A DNA stretch of 64,000 bases from assembly GCA_021234155.1 (NCBI GenBank), contig JAJEKV010000072.1, forward strand, positions 5,247,620-5,311,619. Reading direction: 5' to 3'. The notes beneath the pieces were generated by a model that ran no database searches, was not told where the DNA came from, and was given only the letters and a program-made list of their open reading frames with translations. Below are positions 12,112 to 22,889 of this stretch, in pieces. Made by a program: the position numbers and the translations under genes. Source of the stretch: Isoetes taiwanensis (Eukaryota > Streptophyta > Lycopodiopsida > Isoetales > Isoetaceae). Positions within the stretch are counted from its first letter, which is position 1. Every line of letters starts with the position of its first letter.

Positions 12112-12532
12112 TGTAACGGAGCCATGGGAGATCGCTCGAGTAAATCTTGGTGTGGCATAATACTACCATAAGATGGTGGAATAGATTTCCCATAAACATC
12201 TTATTAGGATGGGGTGGTTAAGGAACATTACATTTGGTATCAGAGAAGGGCTCAAATTCGAGTCTCGGTGGGGGTATATATGACTTGGATACTATTGAAC
12301 GGTATGGTCTTGGCTTAGTCTTTGACACCATGGGATAGTGTGGTCTATGGTCTTGTGATGATCAAGGACGAGCATAGGTCTAGTGGAAGAGATTATAATG
12401 CACCCATGGGAGACCACTTGATCTTGGTGTGGCATTTCCTGATACCACCATAAGAGTCTGGAATGAATTTCTCATAAACATCTCGGATGTTTTGGCCAGT
12501 TGGTTAGGCCAGGGTGGTTAAGAAATATTATA
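12112..12532 (+). mobile_element. TRIM-type miniature LTR retroelement
   Basis: Two diverged direct repeats bracket about 161 bp. The left repeat is 12112-12232 (TGTAAC...ATTACA). The right is 12394-12532 (TATAATG...ATTATA). They share CCATGGGAGA, ATCTTGGTGTGGCAT, ACCACCATAAGA and GGGTGGTTAAG. Two bases after the left repeat is TGGTATCAGAG (12235-12245), the primer-binding site complementary to the initiator-Met tRNA that plant LTR elements commonly use. A purine tract (GTGGAAGAG) precedes the right repeat. GGTT occurs on both sides (12108-12111 and 12533-12536), a possible short target duplication. Total length is 421 bp with no ORF. This fits a terminal-repeat retrotransposon in miniature, moved by enzymes of a full-length relative. 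The long unequal repeats indicate an old copy. Confidence 0.75.
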
Positions 12533-13186
12533 GGTTTTTCCCTCGAAAACCTTTCGGAGCGGTAATCATGGTATGTAATAGGTGCAATATTCTATTATTG
12601 TTGAATTCCACGGACCTTTTGGTCTCTACTGATGCTAAAATTCAATTTTCTTCTATTTTAGACTTTTGTTTCATCGGGTTTGTAGTTTTGTGACCTTAAC
12701 TGGAATTCATCCATCTCCAGTGTTGATTTCAGCTCTATGATAGGCCAAATTGATTCTCTTCCATCATGATCAAGATTTGAATCTGCAGGCGTTTACAGTG
12801 ATTTGATTTAATTAATCACGTCAATCTAGTCCATGGGCGAAAACTATAACAACATTTATATATGACAATAGCCATGAGCTTTGTGCTTCAAAACTATCTA
12901 TAAAATTGTTCAATTCCAAAGTTTCAATTCTCCATTTCCACCAAGTCTTCAAAAAGCTGCCAAGTTGGTCTCTTGATATATCTACTATCTCTGATATAGA
13001 TCTAGTATTGATCCCATACTCATCCTTTATATGCAATGATGTTGTGCAATATAGAAACGCCTAATTTTTATCTTCGACCACTCCCATACAATAGCAACAG
13101 CAGAAGCAGAGGTCTCTTGGCACCTTTTAACTTCTGCCATCTCAATCTCTAGCTTATGTGAGCTTAATGCTAGTTGCGCTACCAGC
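12533..13186. other. Intergenic with a LINE 3'-end-like motif
   Basis: At 12533-12562 the sequence GGTTTTTCCCTCGAAAACC followed by TTTCGGAGCGG matches the motif in the 3' region of the LINE at about 62125-62157 and a copy at about 24413. The rest shows no gene. The last eight bases (CTACCAGC, 13179-13186) are the left copy of the hAT target duplication. Confidence 0.55.
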
Positions 13187-13560
13187 CAGGGATAGGTTCT
13201 ATACGTACAAAATTAAAATTCCTGACGTATAAAGTAAAAAAATACGTATTTTTTAATAAAATACGTATTTAACGTATAAAAACCTCGCCGGCCGGGAAAA
13301 AAAAAAGACGCTGTAAAGCTTCGCGATAGCGTCGACGCCGAAAATTCTTCGCGACGCCGAAATACAAAGGATCGCGACGCCAAAAGTACAAATCGACTTT
13401 CGTCTGACGCGAAAAAAAAGTAAAAAAGCGTCTTGCGAAAATTTTTTCGCTGCATAAATCCGGACTATTTCGCGTCTGTAAACGAAGCGATGTTAAAGTC
13501 TCGCCATTTTTCACGTTTGACGCGAAAAAGTTTTCACGTCTGCTTGAATCAAGATTCAGC
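13187..13560. repeat. Left terminal and subterminal repeat array of the hAT element
   Basis: After the inverted repeat come AT-rich ACGTATAAA and AATACGTATT motifs (about 13220-13280), then a CG-rich stretch of CGCGACGCC, GACGCGAAAA (13406-13415, 13519-13528) and CGTCTG-type motifs in both orientations. The right end carries the same classes of motif. In hAT elements such arrays are usual transposase-binding sites; that role is inferred here. Confidence 0.7.
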
Positions 13561-13575
13561 GTCTGTGAAATTTTT

Positions 13576-13585
13576 TATATATATG
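13576..13585 (+). promoter_or_regulatory. TATA box for the plus-strand cargo unit
   Basis: TATATATATG lies just inside the left subterminal array. A transcript starting about 30 bp downstream would cross a good donor (ATG|GTGAGT, intron from 13784) and an acceptor (CTTGTAG, ending 14560), placing a 777-bp intron in the 5' untranslated region before the kinase-like start at 14619. The promoter and intron are inferred from consensus only. Confidence 0.5.
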
Positions 13586-14618
13586 CGGCGCGGGGATTTA
13601 GTTTTTGCGCCGCAAAGAAAGTATCTTCTGCGCCCAACCTTGCAATTTGCCACCCAAAACCAATTTTTTTTGTTTTCTTAGTTTTTAGGTTTTTTTCGGT
13701 TGTTTTTTTGATAGATAGGTCGTTTAGGTTCAAGCAGTTAGGCCCTCCTCGCTTTGCCCCCTAGCGTAAGGGGCGTAACGATGGTGAGTGCCTTGTTCTG
13801 TGGGCTGAGCTTGGCCTATTTTAGAAAAATAATAATAATAATAATAATTTAAAAGAAATAATAATTTAAGACTAAAATAAAAATAAAAGAAAAAGAAACC
13901 AAAAAAGAAAAGAAATTGGTTGCCTTCCCTTGAACGACAACCTTAGTTAAGTTTAGGGCTTTTTTAGGGTTGCGTGTTGTCAAGAGCATAGGCATGCCCC
14001 TTGCCTGGTATTGCCGCATTTATTTGCGCCATCTTGGGGTGGGTGGCAATCGCTTTGAAGCTTAAGGCAACTAGGGTCTCCCTTTATTAAGGGTATAACC
14101 CTCGCCTGACGCCGTTGTTGGCCTTGGTCACGCGATGTCGAAAGGTGTGCGTTGTACTCTTATTAAGGGTTAGAAGAATGTTTTATTAACTCATACCCTC
14201 GTTCCTGATGGTGTCGTTGATGAAAGTCCGACACTAATATAGGAACTGGCGTATGTTTTAATAAGCATTCGATTGGTCTCGTCTTTTGAAAAAAGCGTGA
14301 CCTGGGACAAGTGCAATGCATTTAAAACTTGCTAGACTTGCATTTTGGCAGTAGCTGGGCTAAGATCATAAATCGTGTTTTGGTCCTTTTATTTGTTACC
14401 CTATCCTTGGCCTTGCATATACATACTTATGAACTGATTAAAAAGTTAGGGTCTTAGCGTAGGAAGCGTAAAATTAGCGTTTTGTTTTGGTTAAAGTCAG
14501 TTGATTTACCCTCATGTGCTAAGCACTAAATTGAAAGTTTTATCTTTGCTTGACTTGTAGGTGTTGCTGTTGTCAGTTGCGTATTGTCGCGGAGTCGCAT
14601 TTTGCTAGAACAAGCAGT

Positions 14619-16356
14619 ATGACTTCAGAAGAGCGAACGGAAGTTAACTTGCAACCAAATGTGGCATTAGTGCCTCAGATAGAGCCGCAACCAGTAGAGG
14701 CATTGGCATCTCAAACACAGGCTACAGAGCTGCAACCTGAGTCATCTTCTGCAGCACTGCCGCGTAGAAAAAGAACCAGACCACAACAAGCATGGTCTAC
14801 TTTGAGACCAGATTTCATGAATTGGTTGTGTAATCGGCTGTGCAATGCCTCAGCTCAGGATTTGGAATTGATTACCAACAGCGAGGAAGGATGGCTAGAC
14901 TACCATGCAGGGCTGGTAAAAGATGCCGAGAGGGCTTTTAAGCTTCGAATGATGGAGCTAGAGCCTGAAAAGAGTGAGCAAGAGAGGTATACATGGATAG
15001 TGGGTAATATTAGTCGCACTACCGGCAATATGATCACAGAAGTTGCAAATTTGAGTAGTCATCGCTTGAGGCTAGAGCTAAAAGAAAAAGCCAGCACATG
15101 GAATGCGGCGTGGACTAACAGAAAATTGAAGAAAGAAGCCCATCAACCCCCCCATCTTGTTAAGAAAGTGTTGGCGCAAACCATAAAAGCCAAACGTCCT
15201 GGTGAGACAGATAGGGAGTGGGAAGCTCGTAGAAGAGCGGATGCCAAGACTACTTGGTTTGCCATGGTAGATTCATCACAAATAATAAATAGACAACGAA
15301 TTGGTTCTGGGTCATATGGCGCAGTGTATAAGTGCAATATTTTAGGGTCTAGTTTTATTAAGGATGAACCTTATTGTGTAAAACTTCAACATAATAATTT
15401 TCAGCCTAGTACAGAACCCAATAAGTTAGTGGAAGCTATGCTGAAGAACATGAGGGAGTCTGGAATGCAAGTTAGGCACGGGTGTATAATCTGTTTGCAT
15501 TGGTAGCACAACCGACCCTAGAAAGACAAGGCTTAATTTTCCCTTTTGGAATGGAGGTTCGTTGGCAACCTTCTTTACAAGTCATGGGTCTAATGCCTTT
15601 CAGAGCTTGCATTTAAGAAGTTGGGAGTCTGTCCCCCGAGTTGAGATCGGACTTGAGGTCGCTTGAACAGTAGCGAAAAAGAAAGAATTATTTGTTGCCT
15701 CTAGGGTTGGGGACTTAGCAATGTCATTACAGAGCGGCCTCAAAGCTCCATCAAGAAAGATATCTGCATATGGACTTGCATCCGGCAATATATTGCTCCA
15801 TTTTGATTATGGAAAGGAGAAGGGATGTATTGATCCTCGAGTCGCATACATTGGCATTTGTGATTGGGGTGAATCCAGGTTGATCCACGAGGCAAAGGAG
15901 GTAAAACGATGGCATTACAAGGGTATGGATGGCGAAGGTAAGAAAAGAATTGAGATGGAAAGGGCCAGGCATCCATATATGCATGATGATCTTTTTTTTG
16001 GTAGTGGCTCGAAGACAGTGCCTGCAAGGGTTGACTTTGATTTACACGGGGCAGCGTACATTGTCTACTACTTAGCTGACTTTGCTAGTAAGCACTCCTA
16101 TATGGAGTCAATAGGAAACTTGGAGCAGCAAGGCAAGCATCGGAGAATGTGTGACTATTTGAAACATTGCGTTGAGTCGCCAATGAGGGACAAAACACGA
16201 AAATTTGATATGGCCCAGCTACTTGACACAATGCGGAGCAGTTTTCATTGCTCTCCAATTCCGTGCACGAGGCCACAATTGGAATTAGATTGGATTCTTC
16301 AACTTGGCCAGGGTGGCGACGATGCATTAGACCAAGCTGGTCCTAGTCACGCCTAG
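14619..16356 (+). pseudogene. Protein-kinase-like cargo gene of the hAT element, frameshifted
   Basis: The first frame starts at the ATG at 14619 (an ORF open from 14550) and runs to 15506. It has a Gln/Glu-rich N-terminus, an RRKRTRPQQAW basic stretch, a charged helical region, then a glycine loop (RIGSGSYGAVYK) and YCVKLQ with the expected lysine. After about 15476 the reading continues in another frame (VYNLFALVAQPTLERQGLIF), then changes again. The C-lobe frame (15721-16356) has SGLKA, SGNILLHFDYG, the Mg-binding DWG in ICDWGESR (a DFG variant) and an F-helix-like DFDLHGAAYIVYYLAD. The catalytic loop (HMDLHP) is seen only in the +1 frame at about 15766-15783, so two nearby compensating indels mask it. 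At least four frame changes show that this copy is dead. It is a serine/threonine-kinase-like fold; the exact family was not recognised. It lies on the strand opposite to the transposase. Confidence 0.65.
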
Positions 16357-16621
16357 CGTGCATATTCTGCTATTCACAAGACCATAAACTTACATTCAAA
16401 CATTCTTGTATTACATAATATTCCAATTAAATTCAAAACACTTGTTTGATGCTATTTGAAAAAAATTATTGCCCATGTGTGTTTCTTTTCTTTTCGTGTG
16501 TTTTTTGTGTTATTTATTCTGTGCTTTTTTATATGTCGCAGCTAACGAAAATTATAAAGACAAGAAGTCAAAGCAGACCTATACAAGCCAGCGCAGCTAT
16601 AGATACGTCAGCACTATAATT

Positions 16622-17945
16622 ATGTCTCACGAACAGGACGAAGAATCGAATCCAATTCCACAAAATGTGGGTGCATCAGAGCAGCAGGATCAGCATGATT
16701 TTTCGGTCCCCTCTAATTTGAGAACCCCCTCTCCTTGGCAGCAAGGCATGGAGACCGAGCTTGAAATGTCAGCTGCTCGGCAAATGGAGAGAGCAGCAGC
16801 ACATGCAAGGGCGAATGAGTATCGCACGGCTGAGTTAAGAAGGTTGCGTGCGATGGATGAAGTTTCAAAGAGGGATAATTGCACCATCACAGAGGTGCAT
16901 AATGTAGCTGGCGAGGCAGGGCCTGGCTATTGTCCGCATGGAGCAGACTACGACGATGTAATTACAAATTTGGACAAGAATGAGTTTAAAAGAGAGTGGC
17001 CTAGTAGGCGGGGTAAGTATAAGGTTCACGAGTGCAAGATTGCTGTGGTTCGAGCAAAAGCAGTCGAGCGTCATGTCCAAGTGAAGGGACATTTACCCCA
17101 CAACGGTGAGTTTAGTAAGAGTTTTGCGCAGCAAGTATACTACGAGCTTGTGAAGGAAGTGCCCGTAAATTATGGGAGTAGAAAATGGAGGCAAGGAAGT
17201 GGTAGTGGCAGCACCAAGAGGGTCAAGCTATCGGAAGATAGCGAGAGTGGGTCACATGGTGAGCCTGTCACCATTACATACCTTGTTCTTGGCCATCCAA
17301 CTTTTGGAGGTGGCGAGGGGGTAGCCTACTGAGCCGTGAATGACCTTGTGGATATTCGAGCCCAATTGGAGAATGAGAGAAGTCATAACCTAACACTTTC
17401 TGAAGAGAATATTCGCTTGAAGGACCGTGCCGATGGGTTTGACAAGATGGCCGCTGAATTAGAGGATGCTAAATGGCAACTAGCGGCATTAAACAGAGAG
17501 GCAACGGTCCTTAGGGAAAACAACGATCACCTGCGCCATTTGACCAGATCGTTAGACTCTGACCCTTTTAGGGTGACTTGAGCGCCGATATCCTATCTCC
17601 CTCGCGGTATTTGTACGAGAGTCGGTGGGAAGAGCTAAAGGTTGTTGATTACGGACATTGCCAATTGTGTGGTGACAACGACACCGCAGTGGGCTGGTAC
17701 ACTCTAGGGTGTGGGCATCGTATGCACATGCGATGTCTTCTTGATTGGATGTTGCAAAGCCGCTTCGTCCAACAATGCAAGGCGGATGGATTTTTCCCGA
17801 AATTTACAATATGCCATATTTAATATGCAAGGTCGCATGCCGGCGTTGCCACATTTGGACCGCCGCGGGAGGGATGGGCGAGATGCACACTTTTCAATCC
17901 TTTCGCGAAAGCAGGAATTGTGGAGGGGGTGGAGGAGCCGCGTGA
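16622..17945 (+). pseudogene. Cargo gene: unknown domain + coiled coil + RING-H2 finger, broken
   Basis: The chosen start is the ATG at 16622 (MSHEQDEE), preceded by an acceptor-like TATGTCGCAG at 16531-16540. The first frame ends at a TGA at 17330-17332. It has a charged region with an Ala/Arg-rich helix, then an unrecognised domain (HGADYDDVITNLDKNEFK to KSFAQQVYYELVKEV) and a basic KRVKLSE patch. The same frame reopens directly after the TGA and encodes a coiled coil (LENERSHNLTLSEENIRLKD) to 17581. A frame change leads into 17578-17823: CQLC, then CGHRMHMRC, then after another frame change CRRC at about 17835-17846. The spacing C-x2-C, C-x-H-x2-H-x2-C, C-x2-C is the RING-H2 pattern of ubiquitin E3 ligases. 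Whether this was one protein or two is unclear. E3 activity is inferred from the finger only. It lies directly downstream of the kinase-like gene. Confidence 0.55.
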
Positions 17946-19428
17946 AGGAGAGATGATGCCGGACATTAACCCGTTCTTACCACCACCTCCGGGGCGCGGG
18001 GTGATTATATTGACCCAAATGACCAATGAAAATGAGATATTACATTTTTAGACAAAGAACATTTTGACCTGTATCATTTTGTGAATGGATAATAAGGTAT
18101 AATGACGGGTATAATGACGTAATTTCAAACAAGGTATAATGACGTTATCAAAGCATCGAGTAAAAGCATGGAGTAAAAGCATCGAGACTTCCAACTCGCC
18201 ACCCCTCGGCTTAGTCTCTTTTCGTTTTTACGTTTGGTGTATCTAATTTGCCCCCTAGGATGACATCGCTCACTCAGGTGGCGAATTAGATACGTCAAGC
18301 AGGAAACTCGAAAAGGGAGTAAGCCAACAGCGCAACCCTCTTGAATAATTGTCAGGTCACCAGGCTTTATATTCTCCATGGCAAACAATATAGACTTCTC
18401 GAAATTCTTGTTACCTCCTTTAGAAGGAGCGAGCTTTGCTCTGACTCTCTTTTGCGTGTCTCTGTGTCAATGTATCTTAGATACTTTGCTAGGTTATATT
18501 ACACAAAGGCGCCGCCAAAATGGGGGGCCGGAGCAGAAATCGCTCGTTCTAGAGGAGGTTACAAGGTTTTTGAGTACTCTATTTTTATTGTGGCCACGGA
18601 GGATATAAGGCCTAGTGGTTGCTTGCGATTCTGTGGGTTCATTAGATGTTAGTGATTGATGAGTTCAAGCTTCGAGACTTCCCCGTTTTTCTTTCCCCTG
18701 CCTCTTTGGGCAATGTAGCTTAGTTTACACGCTAAGTTCCATTGTCCATAAGAGGCGGGTGAAAGCAAAGACTGGGACGTCTCGATGCTTGGACTCAGGT
18801 CTTCGGGTTAATTGGATGTTAGTGATTGATGAGTTCAAGCATCGAGACTTCCCAATCTTTCTTTCCCGTCCTCTTTGGGCAATGTAGCTTAGTTTACATG
18901 CTAAGTTCCAACATGTGACCCTCTTGAATGGTTGTCAACTCACCAGGCTTGATATTGTTCGCTGCAAACAATATAGACTTCTCGAAATTCTTTTACCTCC
19001 TCTAGAAAGAGCGGGCTTTGCTCTGACTCTCTTGTGTAGTCTCTCTGTGTCAATGTAGCTTAGTCACTTTGCTAGGTTATATTACACAAAGGAGGCTCAC
19101 AATGGGGTCGGAGCAAAAATGGATCGTTCTAGAGGTTGAACTTTGCTATGGCGTCGGAGGTGAGAGCGCACTCTAATTTCAAGCCAAAGTGGTGCACGGG
19201 TGTTGTCCATCTATATAGCGGTTGTTAGGCACCAAATCATGGAACATCCTAACTCACACTATTGATGGAGAACCTTGAGCATCACTATGACTTCAAATTA
19301 GAGTCTGCGTCCCCTTTGGCAAGGTGGTGGATTGTAGGTAACAAGGTTTTTGAGTACTCTATTTTTATTGTGGCGGATGATATCAGCCTAGTGGTTGCTT
19401 GCGATTACGTGGTTGCCGACGCCGATGT
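17946..19428. repeat. Non-coding middle of the hAT element with internal direct duplications
   Basis: A block of about 240 bp (about 18322-18555) recurs about 590 bp later (about 18917-19133). Shared pieces include CTCGAAATTCTT, GCTTTGCTCTGACTCTCTT and TGCTAGGTTATATTACACA followed by AAGG. A second pair (about 18646-18745 and 18825-18910) shares TTAGTGATTGATGAGTTCAA and GGGCAATGTAGCTTAGTTTA. The phrase ACAAGGTTTTTGAGTACTCT occurs near 18561 and 19340. No gene was recognised. Confidence 0.65.
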
Positions 19429-19593
19429 ACGCCAAATCGGCATTTGGATGCCATCAGGACCTATAATTTGTACCTCCATTCCTTTGGGTGGCACATGCCA
19501 TGCAAATCCACTTGGGTATTCAGAGCATGTGCCACCCAGAGGAATAGAGTACAGATTATAGGTCCTGATAGCATTCAAAACCCAATTTGGCAT
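19429..19593. repeat. Long imperfect inverted repeat (about 69-bp arms)
   Basis: The left arm (about 19429-19498, GCCAAATCGG... to GGGTGGCACATGC) and the right arm (about 19525-19593) are complementary, with a loop of about 26 bases. Both arms hold the core AGGACCTATAAT. Identity is roughly 85-90% with one indel, by eye. A transcript would form a long hairpin. It could be a foldback insertion or a small-RNA source inside the hAT element. Confidence 0.8.
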
Positions 19594-19978
19594 CTGCGGG
19601 TTATTCCCGACTTGGGTGCCGGTACCTTGTGAACCTTTCCGATGGATCAGATTAGTCCCAGCTGGTCCGAGGCTGTTTGGCTCCTTTGCATGCGTAGATT
19701 ACTTCTCATCAGCAAGATTCTGGCGCATGCGAAGAGGCAAGCAACAACGGAAGTCAAGACGGGTCTGATCCGAGGAAGGTTTTCAGGGCACTGCGGTTAC
19801 ACATGAATGAAACATGAAAGAAACATAGAAAGAACTATCATACATGAACGAAACATAACCAAAAAATCATAACCAAAAACTTCTTTTTTATTGATAGTGC
19901 CAGGGACGGTTACAATAGTATGAAAATCCTCAAGACTAATTACAACAGACTGAAGATACTCATCACATCATTTTTCTA

Positions 19979-22345
19979 GACAGCGCCTTCTTCATCAGTT
20001 TCATCATTCGCAGTTCCATCCTCTTCTACCTGGGGACCTAGGTTCAACCTCCGATGACCCTTTCCCTTAGTGAAACGTCCTCGAGACGTGTTTCTTCTAG
20101 CCCGTTCTCTGTTTGTCAAGGTAAAGCGCGAAGGTGAGTCCGCTGGATTACGTAGGCCGATCAAGTCATCAACCATTGCTTTCGAACACGGCCTTTACGT
20201 ATCGGGACTCCTCGGTATCCTCGCTGTCGGTTGATCCGTTTGAGAATATGGCTTGGTCTATATCATCTTCGTCATCAACAAAGTGGGTACGTTGAATGTC
20301 TTCATCAACATGGCTTGCAGCATTTATTGCAAGCATCTCGTCCTCACTGTCTTCGAAGTTGTCCTCTTCCACTTCGGAATCTGCATCCATGAAAGGAAAC
20401 TGTAGCTTATCGATTGCGGATGTACCAGCTTTATTACGATTCAATAGCCGCCCGGTTTTGAGAAGTTGTATACAAGTTTATGCGCCTTCTTATGTAGCAA
20501 GCGATTGCGGGTGACGTTGTGTATGTACTTATAGGCACTCCAATTCCTCTCACTTGCACTATTGGAAGATACCAAAGAGAGGATAGTCATTGCAATTGCC
20601 TGCAAGGTATCAGTAACTTGCCCATTTTGGTTCCTTCTTATGACTCTCCAGTGCGTCGTGAAGCTCTTCATCTGCCCACCTTCCACTCAGGTTCTGGTAT
20701 TCAGTTAACTCGGCAATGAAAAGCTTGTAGTCCGAGCTGTTGGGATAGAACATTTTTGCAACCTTCTTCAACGAGCCCATCACTTCTTTATCTGTATGCT
20801 GGTCCATATCGTGGTTGTGTGGGTCTAAGGCATGCGCGGCGCCATGAATATCATTGTATGACTTCTTCCATCGTTCATTGAAGTTTCTAAGTAGTGCTGC
20901 GCGCTTAGCATTGTCAAATGGCGCATTGGGGCCATCACGTTCTAGGAAGGATTGAATGGAGTGCCAACACCTCCAGACCTTTCCAGTGCTTGCCTTCGAA
21001 GAATCAAGGGTTTTGATGGCATGACAAACAGGTTGCATGCACCTCACAACATTTTTTACACCTTTCCAAAATGTCTCCCGCCCAAGCATTTCTCGAAGGG
21101 CAGCAGCTTGTTGTCGGTGTTTGGCAGCATTTTTCCCTTTCTGCCTCCTTTCCCAATCAAAAAACTCTGTATGATTAAAGGTTGAGATAATCCAATCACG
21201 ACACTTCAGCACTCTTTCAAGACAGATGTAATTGGAACCAAACCGAGTTTGCCCAGGATTCATGAGTGCTAGGCTCTTCTGACGCAATGACTTGTAAATG
21301 GCATAAATTGCCGGCTTCTTTGTGATGAATTTTACAAACCGACGCGCTTTCTGAATGGGATCTTTGAACCACTTGTGCTGTGAGAACCAGTCCTTCAGCA
21401 ATAGGTTCAGGCAATGGCATTGGCAACTAGTAGCATGCAACCCTGGAAATTCAGACTCCAATAATTCACCCGCTAGCTTGCAATTAGACGCGTTATCCAT
21501 TACAACTTGAAATATTCTCTTCGGTCCAAAACTTTCTATCCACGGCCTTTGTTTTTACGAAAAATCCAATCTCCGGTCACTTGGTGGGTTTTGGTTTCTA
21601 CGGTTTTCAAAATACTTCACCCCACGGATACACGATCATGAAATTTATAAGATGGTCCTTGTTTACATTGCTCCAACCATCGATCACTAATGAAGCTGGC
21701 CGCTTGATCCACCGCGACACAACTTCATTTCCACCCTCTCAACCATTTTTCCATGTATTTCATCAACCATTTTATTGTTGGCATGCTTGTATGAAGGCAA
21801 TCTAAAAGCCGGTCCTGCTTTAGCAACTTCTTGGAAGGCTTCTTTCATTGCTTTGTGCTCCAAAATATGTGGAGACAACCCAGCATATAAAAAGCCTCTA
21901 CAACCTTCGTTCGCGTCTTCTTCAATTGCTCGATGTTAAGCAATGATCAACCCTCTGTTGCTTAAATGTCTTTCCACTATTTCAATTGTCTCTATCATTC
22001 TCTGTTCTCCGTGCTTATACCTATTGACCCTAGTCCACCCTCGATTGGTATCTTTGTCCCAACAGTGGTGGTATAGTTATCTTCGTCTGCTCTGCCCCAA
22101 TGCTCTTGAGTATTAAGTAACTTCGTCTTTTCTCATATTATTCTTCGTTTTGCGTATCCCATCCGGTCGAGACAATCTCTCGATGGCATCCTTTCGCAAG
22201 TCGGCGATCACGGTACAAGTTGCGACACCGACGTCTCGTTCACGTAAGATGTGAGCTCGAATTCTTGTTGCGCAAACCATTTACCGATGAGTATCCACAA
22301 AACACACATTCCCACTCATTTAAGCCAAACTCTTTCACAAACTCC
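19979..22345 (-). pseudogene. hAT transposase (BED zinc finger, DUF659-like, hAT dimerisation), frameshifted
   Basis: Read on the minus strand. A BED finger lies at about 22315-22180: WECVFCGYSSVNGLRN, then after a frame change RIRAHILRERDVGVATC. Then come AGPAFRLPSYKHANNK (about 21820-21760) and, in another frame, SLVIDGWSNVNKDHLINFM, the DUF659-like DGW block. The long frame 21500-20610 gives QVVMDNASNCKLAGELL, SCQCHCLNLLLKD and TRFGSNYICLERVL. After another frame change near 20640, SSNSASERNWSAYKYIHNV and RNRLLHKKAHKLVYN form the hAT C-terminal dimerisation motif. An acidic tail (20444-20169) and a basic Arg-rich end (to 19979) follow. There are at least five frame changes or stops. The transposase would cut and reinsert the element; this copy cannot encode it. 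Confidence 0.85.
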
Positions 22346-22865
22346 CATTACGGGCCTCTTTTCCGACCACCCAACTCCACTACCGCGACCCTTACGTGCG
22401 AGTTGCGGTCCCCGTGTTCCCACGCCACGGGCACACGCCGATCCTCGCACCTCTAGAGGTAGATGCATGACCACGCGCACGCACCTCCAGGTGGTAGATG
22501 CATGACCGATAGCCACCATTGCTCGGACCCGGTGACAATGTCTCTTAATCGACTCCTTGATTACACGAACTAAAGGAAGGCGTATATATGCAAAGGAGCA
22601 AGCTCACAATGCATATGTTACGTCGGCGTTAAATCTTGCGAAGAATCAAGGGGGTTGAGACGGGACCCTATAGGATATTCTATGGAAGCGGATCACGAAC
22701 CCAAATTTTGGAAACCACTGGGACGAAAGTAAACTCACGTTCCAAATCCAACGTCGAGGGCTCGTGAAAAAACGACACCTCAAAGGCAAACCGTTTCCCA
22801 AGGAGTATTTTGACTCAACTTTGGCGGTCAACGTTCGAGGTGAATTCTAGGGCTAATCACGTTTT

Positions 22866-22876
22866 CTTATATATAC
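22866..22876 (-). promoter_or_regulatory. TATA box for the minus-strand transposase unit
   Basis: The minus strand reads GTATATATAAG. It lies just inside the right subterminal array and about 530 bp upstream of the first transposase codons, mirroring the TATA box inside the left end. Inferred from consensus and position. Confidence 0.45.
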
Positions 22877-22889
22877 TATTAATAAATTA

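Noticed and set aside
13179..13186. Possible tRNA-like sequence around TAGTTGCGCTACCAGC
   Set aside because: The similarity is limited to a few bases and no cloverleaf forms; the eight bases are explained as the hAT target duplication.
22220..22505. Two plus-strand frames rich in Thr/Pro/His
   Set aside because: They are opposite the BED zinc-finger region of the hAT transposase, which has clear motifs on the minus strand.
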